NCBI RefSeq assembly: GCF_037975245.1
Contig: NC_092568.1
Coordinates: forward strand, 35,562,501-35,626,500
Origin: Apostichopus japonicus
Lineage: Eukaryota > Echinodermata > Holothuroidea > Aspidochirotida > Stichopodidae
DNA: 64,000 nt
Direction of reading: 5' to 3'
Shown: in pieces, positions 1 through 11,549 of the stretch
How the letters are laid out: every line of letters begins with the position of its first letter
How positions within the stretch are numbered: the stretch's first letter is position 1
The notes under the pieces: generated by a model
The model's database searches: none
Seen by the model: the letters and a program-made list of their open reading frames with translations, nothing else
What the model was told of the DNA's origin: nothing
Position numbers and translations under genes: made by a program

Positions 1-34
1 GCTAAAAGCAAAGGAACCTATGTATTCAGGTTGG

Positions 35-80
35 CGTGTGTGTGTGTGTATGTATGTGTGTGTGTGTGTGTGTGTGTGTG
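35..80. repeat. (TG)n microsatellite
   Basis: Nearly pure TG dinucleotide run, broken by two TATG steps, at the left edge of the satellite block. Confidence 0.95.
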
Positions 81-2850
81 ACGCTTAAGCTTGTATGCAC
101 GATAACTCAACAAGGGATTGACTGATCATGATCAAACTTGGTGGGTGGGTGGCCCATAGTGAGTAGATGAACCCTATTGTTTTTGGTGCCCACAAAGGTC
201 ACCAAAGGTCAGTTATGGTCCAAAAACCCAAAATACTAAAACTGCAATAACTCCCAGTGCCAATGTGCGACAAGGTTGATATTTTGGGACAAGTTGTGAA
301 CTGGTTAGGGAAACATTTTGAAACTTAACGGTCATGTGATGTGAGGTCACCAAAGGTCAATTAATGTTAAAAAACTAGTTTTTTTGCGATAACTTGAGAA
401 CGAATTGTCCGTTAGGGTTGGGAGTTGCTTCAGTGTAATCCAATTGTCGACCCACATCTGGGTGACCCTTGACCTCAATTTGACCTCTGGTGACCTTTTC
501 ATGTTTTGGGGATTTTTACAGTTTCGATGCTATTTTCAGATGTCAAAGGTACCTTCCGATCATAAATATCGATAGGTTGACCCCCGTGTGACCTTTGTGT
601 GCGAACTTATAAGGGGTCAAAGTTTTCGGTCGGAGTTAGGATGGCTGTACAGACTTATCGTGTTGATTTTTGGAATCAGCAGATCAAACTACATTTGAAA
701 CCAAGGTCAAAAGGTCAAAGGTCACATTAGAAAAAATGTGCTTAGTTTGGGAGAAAACGGGCGAAAAAGAAAATGTTTGGTTTTGATGCTAGATTTGGAT
801 ATCAAAGGTACCTTCCGATCAAAAATGTCAATGGGTTGACACCCGGGTGACCTTTGTGTGTAAAGTTATACAAGGTCAAAGTTAATTTTCAGACATTTAA
901 TGCAATAACTCCCAGGGCCAAGGTGTAACAAGGTTGATATTTTGGGACAAGTTGCAAATGGTATAGAGGAATATTTTCAAACTTAACGGTCATGTGATCC
1001 GAGGTCATCAAAGGTCAATTAATGTTAAAAAACTAGTATTTTGGGTGAGAAAATGGGCAAAGAAAAAAATGTTTGAATTTTTACAGTTTTGATGCTATAT
1101 TCACGTCTCACCAATCAAAAATGTCAATAGGTGTACCCCAGGTGACCTTTGTGTGTGAAGTTATATGAGGTCAAAGTAAATTTTCAGACATTTAGTGCAA
1201 TAATTCCCAGTTCCAAGGTGTGACACAGTTGATATTTTGGGACAAGTTGCAAATGGTATAGGGGAATATTTTCAAACTTAACGGTCATGTGATCCGAGGT
1301 CACCAAAGGTCAATTAATGATAAAAAAATAGTATTTTTGCGATAACTTGAGAATGAATTGTCCGTTAGGGTTGGGAGTTGCTTCAATGTAATCCAATTGT
1401 CGACCCGCATCTGGGTGACCCTTGACCTCAATTTGACCTCTGGTGACCTTTTCATGTTTTGGGGATTTTTACAGTTTCGATGCTATTTTCAGATGTCAAA
1501 GGTACCTTCTGATCATAAATGTCAATGGGTTGACCCCCGTGTGACCTTTGTGTGCGGAGTTATACGAGGTCAAAGTTAATTTTCAGACATTTAATGCAAT
1601 AACTCTCAGTTCCAAGGTGTGACACGGTTGATATTTTGGGACAAGTTGCAAATGGTATAGGGGAATATTTTCAAACTTAACGGTCATGTGATCCGAGGTC
1701 ACCAAAGGTCAATTAATGATAAAAAACTAGTATTTTTGTGATAACTTGAGAACGAACTGTCCGTTAAGGTTGGGAGTTGCTTCAATGTAATCCAGTTGTC
1801 GACCCGCATCTGGGTGACCCTTGACCTCAATTTGACCTCTGGTGACCTTTTCGTGTTTTGGGGATTTTTACAGTTTCGATGCTATTTTCAGATGTCAAAG
1901 GTGCCTTCTGATCATAAATGTCAATGGGTTGACCCCCGTGTGACCTTCGTGTGCGAAGTTATACGAGGTCAAAGGTAATTTTCAGACATTTAATGCAATA
2001 ACTCTCAGTTCCAAGGTGTGACACGGTTGATATTTTGGGACAAGTTGCAAATGGTATAGGGGAATATTTTCAAACTTAACGGTCATGTGATCCGAGGTCA
2101 CCAAAGGTCAATTAATGATAAAAAACTAGTATTTTTGTGATAACTTGAGAATGAACTGTCCGTTAAGGTTGGGAGTTGCTTCAATGTAATCCAGTTGTCG
2201 ACCCGCATCTGGGTGACCCTTGACCTCAATTTGACCTCTGGTGACCTTTTCGTGTTTTGGGGATTTTTACAGTTTCGATGCTATTTTCAGATGTCAAAGG
2301 TGCCTTCTGATCATAAATGTCAATAGGTTGACCCCCGTGTGACCTTCGTGTGCGAAGTTATACGAGGTCAAAGTTAAAAAATATTAATGAGGTCACAGGT
2401 CAAACGTGAAAAACTCCCAAGTTGCAATAACTTGGCTACTATGTATTGGAATTTCGTCAAACTTGGTATGATATTGGTAGATAGTCTCCACACACTGATG
2501 TGTGTTGCAATTGATATCATGCATGTTTATAGGGGGGGGGGGCCTAGCATTATTTTGTTATGAAAAGTTTGTATGCACAATAACTCAACAAGGGAATGAC
2601 CAATCATTACCATACTTGGTGAGTGGGTGGCCCATAGTAAGTAGATTAACCCTGTCGATTTTGGTGCTCATTTCATGAATATTAATGAGGTCATGGGGTC
2701 AAACGTGAAATACTCCAAATTGCAATTACTTGGCTACTATTACTAGTCAGAATTTCGTCAAACTTGGTATGATGATAATGGTAGATAGTCTTCACACACT
2801 GATGTGTGTTGCAATTGATATCAGGGCTTAGCATTACTTTGGCAACAAAA
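81..2850. repeat. AGGTCA-rich satellite, tandem unit about 399 bp
   Basis: The same sentence of sequence recurs. The phrase beginning GATAACTTGAGAA is at about 1341, 1739 and 2138, which gives a period of 398-399 bp. More diverged or shortened units lie at about 240-900 and 900-1340. The block around 95-180 is echoed at 2573-2655, and 2380-2520 at 2690-2830. It is dense in AGGTCA/TGACCT hexamers, including direct repeats with a 4-base spacer at 196, 344, 1002, 1297, 1696 and 2095. Short reading frames here (for example 1358-1579 and 1796-1978) are copies of the repeat and not genes. Confidence 0.9.
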
Positions 2851-3502
2851 GTTTGTGAGCATAAATTACTGTTGTTGTATTAGGGCTTTGTTAGAAATTT
2901 CCCTATGAATGGAACTAATGAACAGCAGCAAGGAACCATGAAATGTTTTCATTCTGGTTACTGTAGAGTATAATGTTTGTAATACAATGGGGATATTGAA
3001 ATAGTTTTACAACTTAACTTAAAGCAATATACTTTCTTTACACTGTTGTCATACTGCTAGGCTCTTCATTAACACAATCCGGGAATTTCCCCAATTCAAG
3101 CAGATCAAGTAAATACTGGAAACCGTGAAGTTTCAAGCTCCTTGAAAATATTCTTCATTTGGATGCTAACTAATGTTATTGTCCACTGACGGTTTTAGGA
3201 AACGAAATATTCTTCGTTCATGTCACGTCAGGTAAAATTTGGGTGGCAAATGGTTAGTGCCTCGGTTCAATCGGTTGCAATTACTTTAAGAGCAGAGTCT
3301 CCATTGCCATGGGCAAACTGTTTGAAACCCTCGATGATACTCCAAGAAGGCTTGTGCATCATTTATTTTGGGTGAAATTTTGTGACAAGAATATGTCACG
3401 TACATAATAAAACATTTGACAAGTCACATATTTTGAGTTTGAATTTGATCCCACACTGCAAGTTACTGTCATACCTGTGATCTATCTTATCTTTCATTGT
3501 AG
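2851..3502. other. Spacer or intron before SCCPDH-like exon
   Basis: No exon with family similarity is visible. The stretch presumably is intron of SCCPDH-like copy A, because the first exon seen at 3503 starts inside the protein. Confidence 0.5.
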
Positions 3503-6500
3503 AAACCGTGTATTCTACAGCGACTTCTGTGAGAGATGGAGTGTGGTATTCTCTGGCTCTGACGTCCCTAACGTTGAAAGGTCACAGAGATACCTCTATG
3601 AGAAGGAGAACCAGAGACCGGTTTGTTATAGACTGTTAACTTTATGGAATTGGTTTACTTGACTAGGACAAAGATATTGCTTATAACTGTTCTTTAGGTG
3701 TAAGTTGACCTTTTTTGGTCCAGTGGGGCTTCCATAGGGATGTAGTGGAGGAAGGGGGAGGGGGGGGCAGAAGGGACAGGGAGAGGGAAGGAAATTCCAT
3801 GTTCCCTCACTAGAGGAGGTCGACGAAGGAACATCAGGACAGGTGAAGCATTTCAACTTTGACCTCGTCCAAAAGAAAAATGCTACCAGTGAAAACAGCT
3901 TACAGGCCGACTAGCTACAAAACATCTCTATGCGTGTTTTTTTTTTCCCTAGTCTGCAGAGTGTAGTTCGGTGGAATGGTAGGGGATTGGGGTGGAGAAT
4001 GCTGGGAATAATATTTCAAAGGGGTCAAAATTACCTTGCCTTTCTTGGACAAACCGGGGGAGTTACCCTGGTAAGGTCAATAGTAACCATTCAATAACCA
4101 AATCACTTTGGTTCATCTTCACGTTGCTGGTTTTTGGTCGTTTCAGATTCAGTATGCTGCATATGCTACCGAGAAGAGTCTGGCTGTATTACTGGGTATC
4201 ATTCTGGTCGTCGTAAACTTGGCCATATTTGCCTTCTTCCGTTGCGGAAGGAAGCTGATTGAAAAGGTGAGGACCCAAAGCCAACCGGTGGTTTATATCA
4301 TTCATTGTTTCATTAAGAAATGAGTGAACTCATTGAAAGTTTGAATTCAGTGATAAAAAAAACTAATTTAAAAAAAGTTCAATCTATGCTTTACATGTAC
4401 AGTTTTGCTTTATCAGTTTTCTATTTCTCCTTCACTTGCAATGATATCTGAAAAGAAAAGGATTTCAAATATCTTGAAATAACTTTCCTGATTTGCATAA
4501 AGATGATATGAGTGTTTATTTATCACTTTACATGCCATCCTCATTGGTTCGAGTCCTAGCAACTTACAAACAAGGAACATTGTAATAATTCTGACAGTTT
4601 TGATGAATAAAAATATTTAATAATAATATTAAAATTGGATTTTTATATAGCGCTTTATACCAGCAATAGGTCTCAAAGCCCATTTCAGACGTCATATTAC
4701 CCCTGGTCATTGATAACCTGTCCCAGAGACAATCCCTCTAGCCGGCTGCAGGTATATACTGCGCCCAATGACAAGTTACCTCACAGGTACCCATTTAACC
4801 CCTGGGTGGAGAGAGGCAATTGAGATAAAGCATCTTGCCCAAGGACACAAAGTAATGAACTAGGCAGGAATCGAACCAGTAATCCTTGGATCACAAGCCT
4901 GACGATGCCTTACCCAATGGCCCACCATGATCTCAATTTCAGAATATGAACTCTTCTCAATTTCAGTATCCAGGGGCATTCACGTTTGGTGCTTTCAGTC
5001 ACGAGGGACCCAGTGACGCCCAGATGGCAGGTACTTCCTTCAACTTTAAGTTCAGAGGCAGAGGTTTCTCGTCAGAAGCTGTCGAGAAGACGGAGAAAGA
5101 GGACATGGAAATCATCACACAAGTCGATGGACCAGGTTTGCGAAAATATTATTTGAAATCATCTATTTGTTATTTCAAATCTGTATTTTGTTCAAATTTG
5201 TGACAATCTTGTGTTTACCGTACACCACCGGTAAAGAATAGATAAGATACCAGAAAATCTGGTCCCTTTATTCCACTAAAACCTCACCAAGTAACAAGGA
5301 AACTGGGCAAACACGATACTTTGAGCCAGGCCAGGCGCATTAAGCAGTTTTCCCGCGAAAAAGTTAAAATATACATGAACTCTTGTTTGATGAAAATTTT
5401 CTGTACTGGCTTAAAGTGTAAACAAATGGATAGGTAGGGAGGGGCAGCTAAATGGATGTTAACACTTCAGTCTGTTAGTTGGATTGAATAATAGTTGGAT
5501 TGAAATATGTGTGAATATTTCATGGTCTGGTTAGAAAGATACAAAGTACCATTAAATATTCAATATGCAACCAAAAAGCTGATGTGGTAACAGGTCTCAG
5601 TCTTAGAGCGGCAGGTTTCAAGTAGCAGCTTGTTTAGATTACGTAACAACGAAACAATTATTTTAGTATAGCTGACACCGTTATCGATCAAAGAGAGCAA
5701 AATGGTGTTAAGAATTATACTCCCCGCCTCTGTCTTACTGGAAAAGCCTTCAGTCAAGGAAAGTATGAAAGTTACAAAATTTGTCTGATTTTCAGTACAA
5801 GAAACTATACTTTTTCTGAGGTAGGCTGTCCAATTAATACAAAGTTGTTTGTTTGTTGTAAACTTTGTCAGTCTTCCTCTGAATAAGCAGGCCCTCTAGT
5901 TAGGGCTGTTGACGGGGGTAGGAATTAAGGTGTGAAATCTCCGGCCTGACCCTAACCCTAAGGAAGGAGTGTCTAAAAGTCGAGTCGTACCATTTGCAAA
6001 ATTTTCTTTGATTGAGATTGCTTATATGGAAAGTGGTAGTACCTCTTTCAGCTTCCAAGCAGAAGAAAGCGCCTACAGTTTTCATTTTTCAATTAGGGCC
6101 TGTTTTTATGTCGTTATCGATGGTTTTATGCATCCACCCATCCTTCTTGTGGTCGGTCAGTCTGTCCGTCCGTCCGTCCATCCGTCTGCTTGTTTGTTCT
6201 GTTTTCATTCTTATCAAGACCCACGGCCCAGCCATCCAACAGGTCATTGAATAAAACTTTGCCTCTTACCCACAACAAAAACTGCAGACTACCATACTGT
6301 ACATGTAGGTAAATTTCCATTTTGAGGATATGATCATAGTTTAACAGTGTGAACGAAAATGTAAACTTACTAGAAGCTGTATCCAATGGAAAGTAGTAAT
6401 TTCAAATGACAAGCCCCGTTCTCATAACCAGAATAATTACGTCGGCAAACACTTTTCTTTTCTTCCCATCGCAGAGATGGCCTACGTCGCTACTCCGATC

Positions 6501-7459
6501 GTGATGGTCCAGTCAGCACTGACCATCTTACAGGAAGCTGACAAACTTCCTGAAAGGTAAGTTTGGTTGAGACTTTCAGTATGTTACACATTGTTGGGTA
6601 AATCGTTACATTGAAAAGCCACGTATTTGAATGACAGCTTTTGTTGGAAACTGTTTTTAGTTTTTTTTACTCTTTGCCACCCCTTTGTGTCACCCTAATA
6701 CCATTCTGTGCCACCCTGTGAACCTACTATTAGCACCTCTCTTCTGACTCCACTCATCTATTTTGACTTGTGAGAAAACATTTCAGTCTAGTATGAGTTG
6801 TACAGTGTAGGTTGACATTTCGATATCATTGTGTGGTTGACATTTCAATACCATTGTGTGGTTGACATTTCAATACCATTGTATGGTTGACATTTCAATA
6901 CCATTGTATGGTTGACATTTCAATACCATTGTATGGTTTTCATTTCAATACCATTGTGTGGTTGACATTTCAATACCATTGTGTGGTTGACATTTCAATA
7001 CCATTGTATGGTTGACATTTCAATACCATTGTATGGTTTTCATTTCAATACCATTGCATGGTGTATTAAAATGACCTCCATAACATGTCAAGTTGGCCAT
7101 ACCACTATGTTAAGTATGTAAACCATAGATTCTGTTCATCATCAGAATCAACAAAAGATGGGAAACAATGGTAAGCATTATTTCACTCCTACCTTACGGG
7201 TAGCTCGTCACAGAAAATCCTCTGTTCTGGTGAAAGACACTGTTGAAGGAATGAACAGAGGAAGTGGCCGTCCGCCCCTCCTCCACCCCCCCCCGCCCTT
7301 ATCCTCTCCCCTGTCTACTTTCACATCCTTTGATTTGTTTTATATTTCAGAGGTGGAGTGTACACTCCTGCTGCTGCCTTCTACAAGACCACTCTGATAG
7401 ATCGTTGCCACCAGCATGGAGTCAAGTTCTCTGTCACTAAACCAGCGTACAAGCTCTAA
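3503..7459 (+). CDS. SCCPDH-like oxidoreductase, copy A, C-terminal five exons (partial)
   Basis: Exons: 3503-3620, 4147-4266, 4967-5135, 6475-6556, 7351-7459 (stop TAA). Phases join exactly and all introns are GT-AG. The product matches the C-terminal half of vertebrate saccharopine-dehydrogenase-like oxidoreductase (SCCPDH). Family phrases include SQRYLYE, IQYAAYATEKS, then a hydrophobic helix with LLGIILVVVNLAIFAF, GAFSHEGPSDAQM, YVATPIVMVQSALTIL and GGVYTPAAAFYKTTLIDR. The hydrophobic helix in exon 2 suggests membrane or lipid-droplet association, as in the animal family. The N-terminal Rossmann part is not in the window: the left 2.8 kb is satellite, so the 5' exons lie further left or are lost. 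The exact substrate of animal SCCPDH is not established; the name reflects homology only. Copy B (11550-19877) is its mirror-image neighbour. Confidence 0.85.
4620..4935 (-). mobile_element. tRNA-headed SINE, antisense in the SCCPDH-A intron
   Basis: Read on the minus strand it begins with a tRNA-like head: an A-box-like GGGTAAGGC and a B-box-like GGTTCGATTCC. Next come the phrase GTGTCCTTGGGCAAG, a CCACCCAGG segment and an end with AAGCGCTATATAAA followed by TTA-type repeats. The body phrase is shared with the SINE at 24165-24556. It ends about 30 bp before the acceptor of the exon at 4967. Confidence 0.75.
6811..7065. repeat. Minisatellite, 25-bp unit
   Basis: About ten head-to-tail copies of GTTGACATTTCAATACCATT plus a variable TGT(G/A)TG end, within the last intron of SCCPDH copy A. 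Some units carry TTTTCATTTC in place of TTGACATTTC, so higher-order variant blocks are visible. Confidence 0.9.
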
Positions 7460-7614
7460 AAGGCGGTCAAGGTATCACTTTCAAAGCTAATTTCACAATT
7501 AAACTAGACATTTATATGTGATAGGCAATTCCTATTCCAAACTAATGTACGCTAGTATATTGGATTTTTACCAAAATGAGTCTAAAATGTTTCAAGTGTA
7601 ACATTCGGCACTGC

Positions 7615-7878
7615 CAATTTGAAGAGCGGCCATTTTGTCTTATTCTCAGCATATTTTGCTGTCAGTTGGATGCAGTGTGCGCATGACTGCAAAATGCTAC
7701 ATAGCCGTATACTTATTGGCCTAACGTTACAGTATCTCACAGTTGATTACATGTTACTGCTTCAGTTCACTGCAAAGGTATAAAGTCTGGTATCGTACAT
7801 AATACATATGTTCCACCTCACACCAAACAGCTGTTTTGGGGGATTTTACGTCATACAAAATGGCCGCTCTTCAAATTG
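7615..7878. mobile_element. Possible MITE: 24-bp perfect inverted repeat
   Basis: The 24 bases at 7615-7638 (starting CAATTTGAAGAGCGGCC) recur as an exact reverse complement at 7855-7878, separated by 216 bp. This is the architecture of a terminal-inverted-repeat element or a long hairpin. The true ends and a target-site duplication could not be fixed. Confidence 0.6.
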
Positions 7879-9784
7879 CCGGGGACTTTATGGAACATGA
7901 AAATGGTACTTAAAGGGTCACTATTTATTTAAAAATCAACTCATTGATATGTTGGACCTGTTGTACAGGATAGGCAGGTAGGGTGCTGAATCATTCCCTG
8001 AAACAATATTTATACTTTCATTGGTCACAAGAAGTTACAATGATGCCCGTCGCAGTGGTAACCAGACTTTTACTTATATGTTAATTACTCATATTTAGTG
8101 CCTTGTGCTCATATTTAGTGCCTTGTACTCATATTACTTGTACTCATACTGAGTGGAATTTGAGTTGTACTCGTACTCATGCTGTTGTACTTGTGCTACA
8201 AGTCTGGTGGTGAAGCCTCCAGACTTAGTTACTCTTGCATCAAAATAATTTGATTATAAAGGATGCGTGTAGCAGTGACTTTCATCATGGATGCGTTACA
8301 TACCTTCAAAATATTTGTCTTTCAAATTTCATGAATTTATTAGATCTTGAGTAAAAACCTGAAAGTTTATGTATTATTGTCTGATATATCTATCTATGAT
8401 ATCAGTGAGTGGCATTTGTAGATGAAACCTTTCATATACTTTTATTAATACAGAATATACCAAGCATTTGTTTTTTAAATTTAATTGTTTCTAATCTTTT
8501 CTTTCCCATTCAGGAAACTCCTTCTGTCTCGGTTAGGGAGTGGAAGAAATTAAACACACCAGATGGTATTATAAAACTGGAATAACTTTCCAATTTATTG
8601 AAAATCTCTAGAAATGATAAATGACAAAACTTCTTTGTACTATTTTCCAATACTTAATGGAATAGCGTAACCTTGCAAAATGAAGTTTTTAATTTCTGGT
8701 AACGTGTCGACCCGGTTTGGATAATTTTTTGTAATGGTGAGCAGTTTTTCATCTTCTTCATGTCAATGACATAAGTTGAATCAACTAAAACTTGGAGACA
8801 AGATTTTATTATTAACACAGTATCCTATGTAATTTTTTGCTAGAAGTGTACACAAGCATTGGGTTTTTGGAAAGAAGTTGATTTTCCCAAACATGTCATT
8901 GAATATATGTTAGAAAAAAAATATTACGAAGAAGTATCTTATAACAAAATTCCTTGGGGAGGGGGGAGTGGGAAGAACAAGGGGGGTGGGGACGATTAAT
9001 AAACATGCACACAAAATGTTATGATACATAATGTTCCTTGGATTAATAACTTGTGCAAACAAAACTCACTTCTTAATTTTAAATTTTGAAACAGGGTATA
9101 CACATTTTCCCACTTTTTTCTTCACTCTCATCAGGAAGAAGAAGTAGTTTTTTTCAAGGTTTGATGGTTAATGACTAATGTAGCTTCCACTCATTCTCAG
9201 TTTTCTCAACAACGAAAAAAACCTTGCTTATTTCTCGTTCTTAAATTTGATTTGTGCAATTTTTCTCAGGATGGTTTTAAGTTTTCAGCTGGAGTTAGTC
9301 TTTCTTTGCACTGATTTCACTTATTTTCTCAGCAATGCTTTTGAGTGATAAGGCTCTATCTTTGTTGTAACGTTGTAAATCAGACGGGTGGGGAAGATGG
9401 AGAGAAAGGAGATTGGTAAACGGACATGCAAGTCACAGATGTTGCATCGTGGGGATAAAAAAAGTGGGATTTTCTTGAAGTATCGCCGTCTGTAGTGTAA
9501 GAAATCTGTCGCCTTGCCCACCATTCAGTGGCACTAAAGAATAGGGTACACTGTACTATATACTATTTGTAGAAAAGTATAGTTTATTATAATTACACCT
9601 TGATTTTACACTTGAGGTAATCTAGGCTTGACAGCAGCAGACAATGAATCTGTCCTTTCAGTCTGAATGATACATGTGAAGAAAATAAACATTTATTGTA
9701 AAAGTATAAGATCTTAATTATGAATCTGATACATTCGTCCACTGTTAATTGAATGAAATGTGCTTTATAATTGATTACACAAAA

Positions 9785-9915
9785 AGTATTGTAATAATTC
9801 AGTTTAGCATGGAATATCTTAATAATTCAATTTACATGAAACATCGCAATAATTCAGTTTAGCATAGAATATCTTAATAATTCAGTTTAGCATAGAATAT
9901 CTTAATGATACAGTA
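9785..9915. repeat. Short tandem repeat, about 28-bp unit
   Basis: Four to five imperfect copies of a unit containing AATATCTTAATAATTCAG and TTTAGCAT. Confidence 0.75.
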
Positions 9916-11549
9916 TAACATGGACACCAAACAAATGGACACAATATATCACAAGTATTACCTCTAATTTATAAATGTATATAACCAACTTAATAAGATG
10001 ATTAATTATGAGAGATGTATATTATGATATTGATATTTCATGTTTTCAACTAAATCAATTTTGGTTTGATTAAAGTTGGTTTTCCTTTGGGCTTGAAAGT
10101 GGTTTGCTAGAAATATTGACAATGTTGTTGAATATTAATCTCTTGGCTTTGGGATTAAATCATTAATTGTTTACATGTTTAAGGTACCTTGTGGATTAAA
10201 AGATATTGTTCAGACTTGATCATGAACAATCACAAAAAGAAAATTTCATTTTCTTAAACTTACCCCTTCCTAAACCCAATATAAATCATGAATTGATTTA
10301 CATTTTTTCACCATTCATTAAGGTATGTTTTAATACAACTTTCAATAAGGCATATATATGTTATTAAACTTGTTTTTTCCTTGAATTAAATTGTGCTGTC
10401 AATATACTGGGTTTTTGTCTTTTTCCTAAGTAGTAACTACATGTCTTGTACATTTTTGGAAGTGCTTAATTGAATTGCAATAAATTTAAGAGAAATTTTA
10501 TGGTATTTGAAGAAAATGTTTTCATTATAATCGTTTACTAAGAAACAGACAGTAACAAGGATAGAAGAAAATGACCTTAGGGAAAGTGATTATCAATTTC
10601 AGAATTTAATGGCAAACCTTTATGAGTTAAAAAATTTGAATAAAATGGTGGGTAAAATAGTGGTCTAAATTTATACAAAAAAAGGAGTTTTGTCACAAGG
10701 TTTGTTCATGTATGGAGTTTCATGTTACCGTCAATGGAGATATATGTTGAACAGTTTTTTTCCCCTTCAACAAACTGAGGTGACAATATAAGATCATTGT
10801 TGATAATGCAAACAGCTATCCTAGCCCTCTCCTCACCCAACATTCTCACCACCACTCCCCCCCTTCCCCTTCCTCATATCTACTTTGATTGAGGCCTTAA
10901 CAATTCGTAAATACACAGCACCCACATAAACATAAGTATAGAAGAAAAATTATAACGTGTGTCCATGAAGGAGATAACGATTGCACAGATACACAAAGAG
11001 TTGAACAAAGCCACATTTTTTTGAGGTTGTGTCGAAAGTACAGGAAAATATGTCGCAAATCTCTTCGAGTCTTAGTGTTGGGAAATAAGTGACACGGGGT
11101 ATGACTAGGCCTGATGAGACATGGGTCAGGGGGGGGGCAGCGCTGGTGTGCATTTTGGGGCCCAGCCTTGGGAGATACGTAGGGGCCTGGGAAAATCATT
11201 GATGAAAAATAGCATAGACTCTTCTCATGTTTATAATATATGTAATATAAAAATGAAGCATGGCATAAGGGGTGTGGGAGGTGGGGGAGGGGGGGGGGTG
11301 GGAGAGGGCTTCACCTGACCCTCGCCTGTGTTCGTGACCTGTTACAACCTTGCACATTTTTAGGCTTACTTCTGGTTACAGGGAAATAGCTTGCATATTA
11401 TCTGGTTAGATGGATGGGTGGTTACAGATAACCATTATGAATTTCTGCTAGATTCTATCAGATCGGTCCTTTTGATTTTAACCTTCGTTCAAAGTGAGTA
11501 CATACATAAACGAAATAAGCTGCAAGCATTTCCAATCAGTATGTTCATT

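Larger units (their letters stand above)
7460..11549. other. Intergenic spacer between the two convergent SCCPDH-like genes
   Basis: AT-rich spacer with G-runs and short direct repeats. It holds an inverted-repeat element (7615-7878) and a 28-bp repeat (9785-9915). No exon with recognisable similarity was seen. The 3' untranslated regions of both SCCPDH-like genes must end in here; AATAAA motifs exist (for example near 8996 and 9684), but none can be assigned. Confidence 0.6.
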
